Of a DNA stretch of 64,000 nt, positions 50,953 to 59,194 are shown piece after piece. Position 1 is the first letter of the stretch. The number at the start of each line of letters is the position of its first letter. This DNA is from Galactobacter caseinivorans (GTDB lineage: Bacteria; Actinomycetota; Actinomycetes; Actinomycetales; Micrococcaceae): contig NZ_QQXL01000004.1 of the NCBI RefSeq assembly GCF_003640665.1, forward strand, positions 176,858 to 240,857. The letters are read 5' to 3'. Position numbers and translations under genes: made by a program. The notes below the pieces were generated by a model. It ran no database searches. It was not told the origin of the DNA and saw only the letters and a list, made by a program, of their open reading frames with translations.

Positions 50953-52581
50953 GTGAAGCACCCCAAGCACCCCAAAAATACCTCCGCCGCGGTGGACCTT
51001 TCCGAGCACCCGGAGGATGAGCGACTGCCGCTGGGACGCACCCTAGCGTTTGGTTTGCAGCACGTGCTCACCATGTACGGCGGCATCATTGCGCCGCCGC
51101 TGATCATTGGGCAGGCCGCGGGCCTCTCCACCGATGAGATTGGCCTTCTGGTTGCGTGTTGCCTCTTTATTGGCGGGCTCGCCACCATCTTGCAGTCGTG
51201 GGGAATCCCTTTCTTTGGGTCCAAGCTCCCGCTGGTGCAGGGCACCTCCTTCGCGTCGGTGTCCACGATGGGCGCCATCGTGTCCGGCGCGCCGGATCAC
51301 GTGCACGGCCTGCAATCGGTCTTCGGCTCCGTGATTGTTGCCGCCCTCATTGGCCTGCTGATTGCACCGTTCTTTGCCAAGGTCATTCGCTTCTTCCCGC
51401 CCGTGGTCACGGGTGTGGTGATCACCATGATTGGTGTTTCACTCACGCCGGTCGCGGCCAACTGGGCCATGGGCGGCAACGCCAAGGCGGAGAACTACGG
51501 GTCGCTGCAAAACATTGGGCTCGCCGCCCTCGTCTTCGCGTTGACCATCGTCTTCTCCAAGCTGGGCAACGCGGCCATCTCGCGCCTGTCCATCCTGCTC
51601 GCCATGGTCGTGGGCACGCTCATCGCCATCCCGCTTGGCATGGCGGACTTCTCCAAGGTGGGCGTGGGCCACATCTTCGCCTTCCCGCAGCCGCTGGCGT
51701 TTGGCATGCCCATCTTTGAGTTCGGCGCCATTCTGTCCATGACGATCGTGGTGATCGTGATCCTCACGGAGACGACGGCGGACATCCTGGCGGTCGGCGA
51801 GATCACGGGGGCCAAGGTGGACTCCAAGCGCATCGCCAATGGGCTGCGCGCGGATATGGTCTCCACCCTGGTGGCACCGTTCTTCAACACCTTCACGCAG
51901 TCCGCGTTTGCTCAGAACGTGGGCCTGGTCGCCATCACCGGCGTCAAGTCCCGCTTTGTGGTCACCGCCGGCGGTTTCATCCTGGTGGTGCTTGGCCTGC
52001 TCCCGGTCCTGGGCCGCGTGATTGCCGCGGTGCCGACTCCGGTGCTTGGCGGCGCGGGAATCGTGCTTTTCGGCACGGTCGCCGCCTCCGGCATTCGCAC
52101 GCTCTCCAAGGTCAATTACGACGGCGGGTACAACCTGATCATCGTCGGCGCCTCCGTGGCGTTTGGCGGCATCCCGATCGTCGCGCCGACCTTCTACGAT
52201 CACTTCCCGACCTGGGTGTCCACGATCCTGCATTCAGGCATCAGCTCGGCCGCGATCATGGCGGTGCTGCTCAACATCGTGTTCAACGAGATCAAGGGCG
52301 GCAACTCCACCAAGGGTTCCGTCTTTGTCGCGGCGCCCCCACGCATGGTCCGGGAGGACGAGTTGGACAACCTGGAGGATGGCGACAGCTACGTGGGCGG
52401 CAAGCTCATTGACGCCGAGGGCAACGAGGTCCCCGTCGTCACCGCGACGCAGCAAAAGGTGGCCCTCACCGCGGTGGTCAAGGAGCACGAGAAGCAGAAC
52501 GCGCCCGTGCCAGAGTCCGTGACGCCGGCCTTGCGGCGCATCGAGGCGCACGAGCGCACCAATCCGCCCGGCGGCCACTGA
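50953..52581 (+). CDS. NCS2-family purine permease
   Basis: 542 residues from the GTG at 50953 (GAAGGAG upstream). It has the NCS2 motifs LPLVQGTSFASVSTMGAI and FTQSAFAQNVGLVAITGVKSR, with 12-14 membrane segments. A 90-residue hydrophilic tail follows. NCS2 proteins take up urate, xanthine or uracil; urate or xanthine is favoured by context. It is third in the urate operon. Confidence 0.93.
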   Translation: MKHPKHPKNTSAAVDLSEHPEDERLPLGRTLAFGLQHVLTMYGGIIAPPLIIGQAAGLSTDEIGLLVACCLFIGGLATILQSWGIPFFGSKLPLVQGTSFASVSTMGAIVSGAPDHVHGLQSVFGSVIVAALIGLLIAPFFAKVIRFFPPVVTGVVITMIGVSLTPVAANWAMGGNAKAENYGSLQNIGLAALVFALTIVFSKLGNAAISRLSILLAMVVGTLIAIPLGMADFSKVGVGHIFAFPQPLAFGMPIFEFGAILSMTIVVIVILTETTADILAVGEITGAKVDSKRIANGLRADMVSTLVAPFFNTFTQSAFAQNVGLVAITGVKSRFVVTAGGFILVVLGLLPVLGRVIAAVPTPVLGGAGIVLFGTVAASGIRTLSKVNYDGGYNLIIVGASVAFGGIPIVAPTFYDHFPTWVSTILHSGISSAAIMAVLLNIVFNEIKGGNSTKGSVFVAAPPRMVREDELDNLEDGDSYVGGKLIDAEGNEVPVVTATQQKVALTAVVKEHEKQNAPVPESVTPALRRIEAHERTNPPGGH

Positions 52582-52601
52582 CGTCACCGGCGGGCGGCAG
52601 T

Positions 52602-52634
52602 GCCCGACGCCGCGTGGTGGAGTCCCAGCGCCGG
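52602..52634. repeat. Direct repeat with GCCCGACGCCGCGTGG, left copy
   Basis: GCCCGACGCCGCGTGG followed by a spaced CCCAGCGCCGG recurs at 52739-52771. The two copies bracket the perfect hairpin at 52663-52720. Confidence 0.75.
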
Positions 52635-52662
52635 GTCGGCTTCCGACTCGGTCCGGGGCGCG

Positions 52663-52720
52663 TGCCACCTCATACGACATATGCCGTCTTCCACGACGGC
52701 ATATGTCGTATGAGGTGGCA
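52663..52720. terminator. Perfect 26-bp hairpin between convergent permease and IclR genes
   Basis: 52663-52688 pairs without mismatch to 52695-52720 around TTCCAC; the arms include ACATATGCCGTC. It lies between two convergent genes and could end both transcripts. It lacks T-tracts on either side. Confidence 0.75.
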
Positions 52721-52738
52721 TTCGGCGTAGGCGCAGGT

Positions 52739-52771
52739 GCCCGACGCCGCGTGGCCGGCTCCCAGCGCCGG
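52739..52771. repeat. Direct repeat with GCCCGACGCCGCGTGG, right copy
   Basis: Partner of the repeat at 52602-52634, in the same orientation, just after the hairpin. A duplicated CCCCCGCCTACCTCGCGT follows. Confidence 0.75.
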
Positions 52772-52799
52772 AACCCCCGCCTACCTCGCGTACCCCCGC

Positions 52800-53573
52800 C
52801 TACCTCGCGTTCAGCGCCAGCGAAATCTCGCGGGCCGCGCGCTGCAGGGCGGGGACGGCGCGTTCGGCAAAGGCGTCGTCCACGCGGGAGGTGGGCCCGG
52901 AGACGGAAACGGCCAGCGGCGTGGAGGAGTCCGGGACCACCACCGCGTAGCAGCGCACCCCCAGTTCCTGCTCCTGCTCATCGACGGCGTAGCCGCGCAG
53001 GCGGGAGGCGGCCAGGTCATCCAGGAGTGCCTGCGAAGAGGTGAGCGAGTGGATGGTGCGCGCATCCATCCCGGAGCGCTGCACCAGGCCAAGCGCGGTC
53101 TCGTCCGGCAGGGTCGCGAGGATTGCCTTGCCCACGCCGGAGTAATGCAGCTTCACGCGCTGGCCCACCTCGGTGAACATGCGCATGGCGTGCGGGGAGG
53201 GCACCTGGCCCACGTAGGTGACCCGGTCGTCGTCGAGCACTGCGAGGTTTGAGGTCTCTCCCAGCTCCTCCACGAGGCGGCGCATGGCCGGCTTGGCCAT
53301 GGCGCCGAGCTGGCGATTGGCCACCTCTCCCAGGTGGATGAGGCGCGGCCCAAGGGCGTAGCTGCGATCCGGCAGCTGGCGCACGTGGCCCATGGTCACG
53401 AGCGTGCGCAGCAGTCGGTGGATGGTGGGCAGGGGGAGGGGTGTGCGCTGGGAGAGTTCGCTCAGCGTGAGCTCCCCGCCGGCTGCCGCGATGGTCTCGA
53501 GGAGCGCGAACGCGCGCTCAACCGACTGGACGCCGCCGGAGCGCGCCCCGGTCTCCGGGATGGCCTGTGTCAT
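52800..53573 (-). CDS. IclR-family regulator of the purine/glyoxylate island
   Basis: 257 residues. The winged helix is at about 15-75 (LTLSELSQRTPLPLPTIHRLLRTL), and the IclR effector domain follows, with LHYSGVGKAILATLPDE and RGYAVDEQEQELGVRC. IclR relatives such as AllR bind glyoxylate or allantoin-type ligands. Divergent from malic enzyme; TTCC-N7-GGAA sites are in that gap and at other promoters of the island. Repression released by a pathway intermediate is likely. Confidence 0.93.
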   Translation of the reverse strand: MTQAIPETGARSGGVQSVERAFALLETIAAAGGELTLSELSQRTPLPLPTIHRLLRTLVTMGHVRQLPDRSYALGPRLIHLGEVANRQLGAMAKPAMRRLVEELGETSNLAVLDDDRVTYVGQVPSPHAMRMFTEVGQRVKLHYSGVGKAILATLPDETALGLVQRSGMDARTIHSLTSSQALLDDLAASRLRGYAVDEQEQELGVRCYAVVVPDSSTPLAVSVSGPTSRVDDAFAERAVPALQRAAREISLALNAR

Positions 53574-53604
53574 GCGGAAAGCCTATCGCCACGCGGTGTC
53601 AGTT

Positions 53605-53619
53605 TTCCGCATTCTGGAT
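53605..53619. promoter_or_regulatory. IclR-type operator upstream of the regulator
   Basis: TTCC-GCATTCT-GGAT lies 32 bases before the IclR start codon, which suits autoregulation. A further half-site (ATGCGGAAA) overlaps the start codon. Confidence 0.65.
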
Positions 53620-53698
53620 AACAACCCCCATAACGGCCTGGATATGTGGCACGTGATCTGGTTCACTGGGACACAGATACCGCAAGGTAGAAGCTAAC

Positions 53699-53713
53699 TT
53701 CCACATCATGGAA
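53699..53713. promoter_or_regulatory. IclR-type operator before malic enzyme
   Basis: TTCC-ACATCAT-GGAA is a close match to the consensus and lies just upstream of the malic enzyme ribosome site, almost the same as the site before the hydroxypyruvate isomerase gene. Confidence 0.7.
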
Positions 53714-53729
53714 ACACGAGGAGACTCAC

Positions 53730-55112
53730 ATGGCTGTTCCCAGCCCCGGATACTCGATGACGCTGCGGGTAGAAACCCCCGCTTCGTTCTCTGCCACGAG
53801 CGAGATTGCCACGGCGATCAGCGCCGCCGGCGCCGCGGTCACGGCCCTGGACGTCGCCGAGTCCAACCACTCAACCATGGTCGTGGACGTGACCTTTGAC
53901 GCGACCGACGCCGACCACGGCCAACGCGTGCAACTCGCCGTGGACGCCCTGGAGTCCATCACCGTGCGCAAGGCCTCGGACCGCACCTTCCTGATGCACC
54001 TGGGCGGCAAGCTGGAGGTCGTCCCCAAGGTGCCCCTGCGCAACCGTGACGACCTCTCCCGTGCCTACACCCCCGGCGTCGCCCGGGTATGCATGGCCAT
54101 CCACGAGAACCCGGCGGACGCCCGGAACCTGACCATCAAGCGCAACACGGTCGCGGTCGTCACCGACGGCACCGCGGTGCTTGGCCTGGGGGATATCGGC
54201 CCGGCCGCAGCCCTGCCCGTGATGGAGGGCAAAGCCGCGCTGTTTAAGCAGTTCGCGGACGTGGACGCCTGGCCGGTCTGCCTGGATACCAAGGACACAG
54301 ATGAGATTGTGGCGATTGTGAAGGCCCTGGCCCCCGTCTACGGCGGCGTGAATCTGGAGGACATCGCGGCGCCGCGCTGCTTCGAGATTGAGGCGCGCCT
54401 GCGAGAGGAGCTGGACATCCCGGTCTTTCACGACGACCAGCACGGCACCGCGATCGTCACCCTCGCGGCCCTGCGCAACGCCCTGCGCGTGGTCGGCAAG
54501 AACATGGAGGACGTGCGGATTGTGGTCTCCGGGGTCGGCGCGGCCGGCCACGCCATCATCCAGCTCCTGTTGGGTTCCGGCGCCAAGCACATCGTCGCGG
54601 CGGGCCGCTCAGGCGCCATCCACCGCGGCGAAAACTACGTGGATGAGCACCGCTCCTGGATTGCGCAGCACACCAATCCGGAGGACTTCTCTGGCACGCT
54701 GCACCAGGCGTTGGTTGGCGCGGACGTCTTCATCGGCGTCTCTGCCCCCGGCCTGTTGCAGGAGGAGCACGTGGCCTCGATGAACACGGACGCCATCGTT
54801 TTCGCCATGGCTAACCCGGACCCGGAGGTGGACCCGGCCGCGGCAGCCAAGCACGCTGCCGTTGTGGCCACCGGCCGCTCTGACTACCCCAACCAGATCA
54901 ATAACGTCCTGGCGTTCCCGGGCTTCTTCCGGGGCCTGCTGGACGCCAACGTCTCTGACATCACCACGGAGATGCTGGTGGCGGCGGCGGATGCCATTGC
55001 CCACCGGGTCTCCCCGGATGAGCTCCACTCGGGTTTTATTGTCCCGAGTGTCTTTGACGCGCAGGTAGCACCCGACGTCGCGGCGGCAGTTGTCGCGGCG
55101 GTTGCCCGCTAG
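53730..55112 (+). CDS. NAD(P)-dependent malic enzyme with ACT-like N-terminus
   Basis: 460 residues. A 75-residue ACT-like head is followed by malic-enzyme motifs: SRAYTPGVARVCMAI (catalytic Tyr), VTDGTAVLGLGDIGP (Rossmann site), EDIAAPRCFEIE and DDQHGTAIV (metal and substrate). It turns malate to pyruvate and CO2. Placed before malate synthase, it would drain the malate made from glyoxylate. GAGGAG precedes the ATG. Confidence 0.94.
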   Translation: MAVPSPGYSMTLRVETPASFSATSEIATAISAAGAAVTALDVAESNHSTMVVDVTFDATDADHGQRVQLAVDALESITVRKASDRTFLMHLGGKLEVVPKVPLRNRDDLSRAYTPGVARVCMAIHENPADARNLTIKRNTVAVVTDGTAVLGLGDIGPAAALPVMEGKAALFKQFADVDAWPVCLDTKDTDEIVAIVKALAPVYGGVNLEDIAAPRCFEIEARLREELDIPVFHDDQHGTAIVTLAALRNALRVVGKNMEDVRIVVSGVGAAGHAIIQLLLGSGAKHIVAAGRSGAIHRGENYVDEHRSWIAQHTNPEDFSGTLHQALVGADVFIGVSAPGLLQEEHVASMNTDAIVFAMANPDPEVDPAAAAKHAAVVATGRSDYPNQINNVLAFPGFFRGLLDANVSDITTEMLVAAADAIAHRVSPDELHSGFIVPSVFDAQVAPDVAAAVVAAVAR

Positions 55113-55165
55113 TCACGATTCAACGCTTCAGGACGTCACGACCCGCCAGCCAGTAGGAGGCCAGC

Positions 55166-56821
55166 ATGAGCATCACCTTGACCCGTACCTCGCAGCACCC
55201 GCGTTCCGCGGAGATCCTCTCCGATGAGGCCCTCGCCTTCATCGAGGAGCTGCACCACCGTTTTGCCGGCCGTCGCGACGAGTTGGTCGCGGCACGTGAG
55301 GATCGCCGCAAGGAGGCCAGCGCCACCGGCACCCTGACCTTCCCGCCGGAGACCGCGCAGGTCAGGGACGGCGACTGGCAGGTGGCTCCGGCCCCCGCCG
55401 CCCTGCAGGATCGGCGCGTGGAGATCACCGGCCCCGCGTCCCCGGCCAAGATGGCCATCAATGCCCTCAACTCCGGCGCCAAGGTGTGGCTGGCTGACCT
55501 GGAGGATGCCTCCACCCCCACGTGGGAAAACGTGCTCGACGCCGTGGCGAACCTCAGCGACGCCGCTCACGGCACGCTGGCCTTCACCTCCGCGGAGGGC
55601 AAGGAATACAGCGTGCGCCAGGACGGCAAGACGGCCGTGGTGGTGGTGCGGCCGCGCGGTTGGCACCTTCCGGAGGAGCATGTTCTGGTGGACGGCGCGG
55701 AGGCAGTGGGCGCGCTCGTTGACTTTGGTCTGCACTTCTTCCACAACGCGGCTGCGCTGACGGCTTCTGGCCAGGGCCCGTTTTACTACCTGCCCAAGAT
55801 GGAGCACTACCTGGAAGCGCGCCTCTGGAATGAGGTCTTCACCTTTGCGCAGGAGTACGTGGGCATTCCCCACGGCACGGTGCGCGCCACCATGCTGATT
55901 GAGACCATCCCGGCTGCCTTCCAGATGGAGGAGTTCCTCTACGAGTTGCGAGATCACGCCTCTGGCCTGAACGCCGGGCGCTGGGATTACCTCTTCTCCA
56001 TCGTGAAGACCTTCCGTGATTCCACAGCGGGGGACTTTGTGCTCCCCGATCGCGGCGCGGTCTCCATGACCGCCCCCTTCATGCGCGCCTACACGGAGCT
56101 GCTCGTGAAGAGCTGCCACCGCCGTGGCGCCTTCGCGATGGGTGGCATGGCCGCCGTCATCCCCGACCGCAAGCACCCTGACGTGACGGCCGCTGCCTTT
56201 GCCAAGGTGACAGATGACAAGACCCGTGAGGCCAATGATGGCTTTGACGGCTCCTGGGTAGCCCACCCGGACCTGGTGCCGGTCTGCCAGGAGGTCTTTG
56301 ACTCGGTGCTTGGCTCCAAGCCCAACCAGGTGGACCGCCTCCGCGAGGAAGTCCAGGTCTCCCCCGAGCAGCTCCTGGACGTGGCCTCTGCCGACGGCGG
56401 CGTGACGGAGTCCGGCCTGCGCATGAACCTCTACGTGGCCGTGGCGTACACCGCCGTGTGGCTCTCCGGAAACGGGGCCGTGGCGATCCACAACCTGATG
56501 GAGGACGCGGCCACCGCGGAGATCTCTCGCACCCAGATTTGGCAGCAGGTGAATCAGGCCGTGGCGGCCAGGGACACCGGCAACGTGATCACAGCGGAGC
56601 TGGTCCAGTCCGTGCTGGCGGAGGAGGTGGAGCGCCTGCGCGGTGAGGTGAATGACCCGGAGCGTTTTGCCCGCTTCTACGAGCCTGCCGCCGCCCTGAT
56701 TGGCCGCCTGGTCTCTGGCCGGGCAGAGGACTACGAGGACTTCCTGACCCTGTCCGCGTACCGGCTGCTTGACCAGGTGAACTCGCTTGGGCAGGCCAGC
56801 CCGGGGGCACACACCGCATGA
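55166..56821 (+). CDS. aceB: Malate synthase A
   Basis: 551 residues. Motifs are LADLEDASTPTWENVLD, YLPKMEHYLEARLWNEVF and MLIETIPAAFQMEEFLYEL, then GRWDYLFSIVK. It joins glyoxylate to acetyl-CoA to give malate. The length fits isoform A. It overlaps DUF6986 by four bases (ATGA). No isocitrate lyase is nearby, so here glyoxylate comes from ureide breakdown. Confidence 0.95.
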   Translation: MSITLTRTSQHPRSAEILSDEALAFIEELHHRFAGRRDELVAAREDRRKEASATGTLTFPPETAQVRDGDWQVAPAPAALQDRRVEITGPASPAKMAINALNSGAKVWLADLEDASTPTWENVLDAVANLSDAAHGTLAFTSAEGKEYSVRQDGKTAVVVVRPRGWHLPEEHVLVDGAEAVGALVDFGLHFFHNAAALTASGQGPFYYLPKMEHYLEARLWNEVFTFAQEYVGIPHGTVRATMLIETIPAAFQMEEFLYELRDHASGLNAGRWDYLFSIVKTFRDSTAGDFVLPDRGAVSMTAPFMRAYTELLVKSCHRRGAFAMGGMAAVIPDRKHPDVTAAAFAKVTDDKTREANDGFDGSWVAHPDLVPVCQEVFDSVLGSKPNQVDRLREEVQVSPEQLLDVASADGGVTESGLRMNLYVAVAYTAVWLSGNGAVAIHNLMEDAATAEISRTQIWQQVNQAVAARDTGNVITAELVQSVLAEEVERLRGEVNDPERFARFYEPAAALIGRLVSGRAEDYEDFLTLSAYRLLDQVNSLGQASPGAHTA

Positions 56822-58092
56822 GCACCTTTCCCCCTCAGGCCCACCACGGCATCTTGAACGACGCCGACTTTGACCGTGCAGATGCGGCGCTGGCCGGGAC
56901 CGACGCGATCCTGGCCAACGACTATCCCGGAGATCGCGACGTGCGCCAGCCGGTGCACACCGTGTACGTCGGGATGGATCGCTACACCCCCGAGCTCCCG
57001 GAGCAGTGGGGCCAGCAGGCCCTGGCCGCCGCCGGGCAGCACGGCGGGGTGGCCGGCGTGGCGGAACTGGTGGGCCTGGGCGGGGACGGAGCCCTGGTGG
57101 CGGCCGTGCAGGCCAAGCTGGAGACGGAGCCCATCGAGGACCTGCGCCTTGATGCCGAGGACGGCTACGGCCATCACCCCGAGCGGGAGGACAGGGACGC
57201 GGTCATCACCGCGACCCGCCTGGCGGAGGCCATGCAGCGCGGCCTCGACCCGGCCTTTGTTGGCACCCGCTTCAAGTGCCTTGAGGCCCCCACCCGGCGC
57301 CGCGGGCTGCGTACCCTTGACCTCTTTGTCACCACGCTGATGGACCGCGCCGGCCGCCTGCCGGACGGCCTGGTCATCACGCTTCCCAAGGTCAGCACGC
57401 TGGATCAGGTGCGGGTCATGGTGGAGGTGTGCCGGCGGCTGGAGCAGGCGCTTGGCCTGCCGGAGCGGCGGTTGGGCTTTGAGGTGCAGGCAGAGACGCC
57501 GCAGATCATCCTTGGCCAGGACGGCACGGTGACGGCCGCGCGCCTGCTGGGGGTGGGCGATCACCGCATCACCTCCCTGCATTACGGCACCTACGACTAT
57601 TCGGCCTCCCTGGGGATCGACGCCGCCTATCAGTCCATGGAGCACCCCGTCGCGGATGCCGCCAAGGACCTGCTGCAGCTGGCCGTGGCCGGCACCGGCG
57701 TGCACCTCTCGGACGGTTCCACCAACATCCTGCCGGTCGGCGAGCAGGCGCCGGCGGCCTGGCAACTGCACGCCCGCCTGGTGCGGCGTCACCTTGAGCG
57801 CGGCATCAAGCAGGGCTGGGACCTGCACCCCGCCCAGCTCATCACGCGCTACCTGGCCACCTACGCGTACTTCCGCGACGGCTACGTGGCCGCGGCGGGA
57901 CGCCTGGCCAACTACATCAACGGCGTGGAGGGGGCCATCATGGATGAGCCGGCCACAGCGCGTGCCCTGGCCGGCTTCCTACACCGCGGCCTGGTCTGTG
58001 GCGCGATCAGCGCCCAGGAACTGTGGGCGGCCGCCGGGATGGGCCCGGAGCTGGTGGCGGCGCACGCGCGGCCGCCGCGCCGCGACGCCTGA
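56818..58092 (+). CDS. DUF6986 family protein, HpcH/HpaI-aldolase-like
   Basis: 424 residues. It resembles TIM-barrel aldolase/citrate-lyase enzymes: LRLDAEDGYGHHPEREDRDA (metal-site-like), RFKCLEAPTRRRGLRTLDLF, LVITLPKVSTLDQVRVMVEV, RLGFEVQAETPQIIL. Its start overlaps malate synthase, so it is translationally coupled. Its reaction is unknown to me. A retro-aldol or lyase step on a C4-C5 hydroxyacid, or release of glyoxylate, would fit but is inference. Confidence 0.85.
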   Translation: MSTFPPQAHHGILNDADFDRADAALAGTDAILANDYPGDRDVRQPVHTVYVGMDRYTPELPEQWGQQALAAAGQHGGVAGVAELVGLGGDGALVAAVQAKLETEPIEDLRLDAEDGYGHHPEREDRDAVITATRLAEAMQRGLDPAFVGTRFKCLEAPTRRRGLRTLDLFVTTLMDRAGRLPDGLVITLPKVSTLDQVRVMVEVCRRLEQALGLPERRLGFEVQAETPQIILGQDGTVTAARLLGVGDHRITSLHYGTYDYSASLGIDAAYQSMEHPVADAAKDLLQLAVAGTGVHLSDGSTNILPVGEQAPAAWQLHARLVRRHLERGIKQGWDLHPAQLITRYLATYAYFRDGYVAAAGRLANYINGVEGAIMDEPATARALAGFLHRGLVCGAISAQELWAAAGMGPELVAAHARPPRRDA

Positions 58093-58194
58093 CGCATCGC
58101 CCTCTGACGCATCGCCGACTGACGCAACCAAGCGTCGTCGGGCATCATCACCCAGAAGAACGCAAACACCCGAGTACCGATCACGAGGAATGAC

Positions 58195-59037
58195 ATGAGC
58201 GAGCCCACCACCGCAGCGCCAAGCGCGCAGGCCCCTTACTACGCGCCGCACGGTGGGCACCCGCCGCAGACCGAGCTGCTCACGGACCGCGCCATCGTCA
58301 CGGAGGCGTACACGGTCATTCCGCGGGGGGTCATGCGGGACATCGTCACGTCGGTGTTCCCGGAGTGGAGCCGCACGCGCGCGTGGGTGCTGAACCGGCC
58401 GGTGGCCGGCGGTGCCACGACCTTTGCGCAGCACATCCTGGAGGTCTCGCCGGGCGGCGGCGCCCAGAAGCCGGAGCCGCAGGCGGAGGTGGCCGGGTTC
58501 CTCTTCGTGATGGAGGGCCAGCTCAGCATCACGCATGAGGGGCAACGGCACGAACTCACACCCGGCGGCTTCGCGTTCCTGCCTGCCGGGTCGGCATGGT
58601 CCGCCCAGAACGACGGCGCGGAGGCGGCTCGCTTTCACTGGTTCCGTAAGCGCGCGGAGCCCTTGGAGGGGCACCCGGCGCGCTTTGCGGTTGGCAATGA
58701 GCACGACGTGGAGCCCGGGTCCATGCCAGGGACCGACGGTCGCTGGCGCACCACTCGCATGCTGGACCCCAACGATCTGGGCTACGACTTTGGCGTGAAC
58801 ATCGTGACCTTTGAGCCCGGTGCATCCATCCCGTTCGCGGAGACGCACATCATGGAACACGGCCTCTACGTGCTCCAGGGCAAGGGCGTGTACCGGCTCA
58901 ACGCCGACTGGGTTGAGGTGCAAGAGGGGGACTACATGTCCCTGCGCGCCTTCTGCCCGCAGGCCTGTTACGCCGGTGGGCCCGGGCCGTTCCGGTACCT
59001 CTTGTATAAGGATCAGAACCGCCAAGTGGTGCTGTGA
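58195..59037 (+). CDS. allE: (S)-ureidoglycine aminohydrolase
   Basis: 280 residues, bicupin. AllE marks are RAWVLNRPVAGGATTFAQHIL in the first half and AETHIMEHGLYVLQGKGVY in the second, where manganese ligands lie. It releases ammonia from ureidoglycine to make ureidoglycolate. The substrate comes from allantoate amidohydrolase, which is not in the window. A 100-base gap with three CTGACGCA units (58089-58126) precedes it. Confidence 0.94.
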   Translation: MSEPTTAAPSAQAPYYAPHGGHPPQTELLTDRAIVTEAYTVIPRGVMRDIVTSVFPEWSRTRAWVLNRPVAGGATTFAQHILEVSPGGGAQKPEPQAEVAGFLFVMEGQLSITHEGQRHELTPGGFAFLPAGSAWSAQNDGAEAARFHWFRKRAEPLEGHPARFAVGNEHDVEPGSMPGTDGRWRTTRMLDPNDLGYDFGVNIVTFEPGASIPFAETHIMEHGLYVLQGKGVYRLNADWVEVQEGDYMSLRAFCPQACYAGGPGPFRYLLYKDQNRQVVL

Positions 59038-59194
59038 GGCAGTGGGAGTCCGGGTGGGGGAGGGCCGTCCATGCGCTGTTCACTTGCGTGGTGTGTGCTC
59101 CGTGCAGAGACTGACATTCTGCGCGGGCTAAGGCCGGCGTAGCCGCATGAGCCCCTTGGCTCTTCGGCCTTGCGAAGCGATGGAGCCACCACCC

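Noticed and set aside
55136-56812. 558-codon minus-strand open frame over malate synthase
   Set aside because: Its translation is Gly/Ala/His/Arg-rich with no motif, while the plus strand encodes an intact malate synthase.
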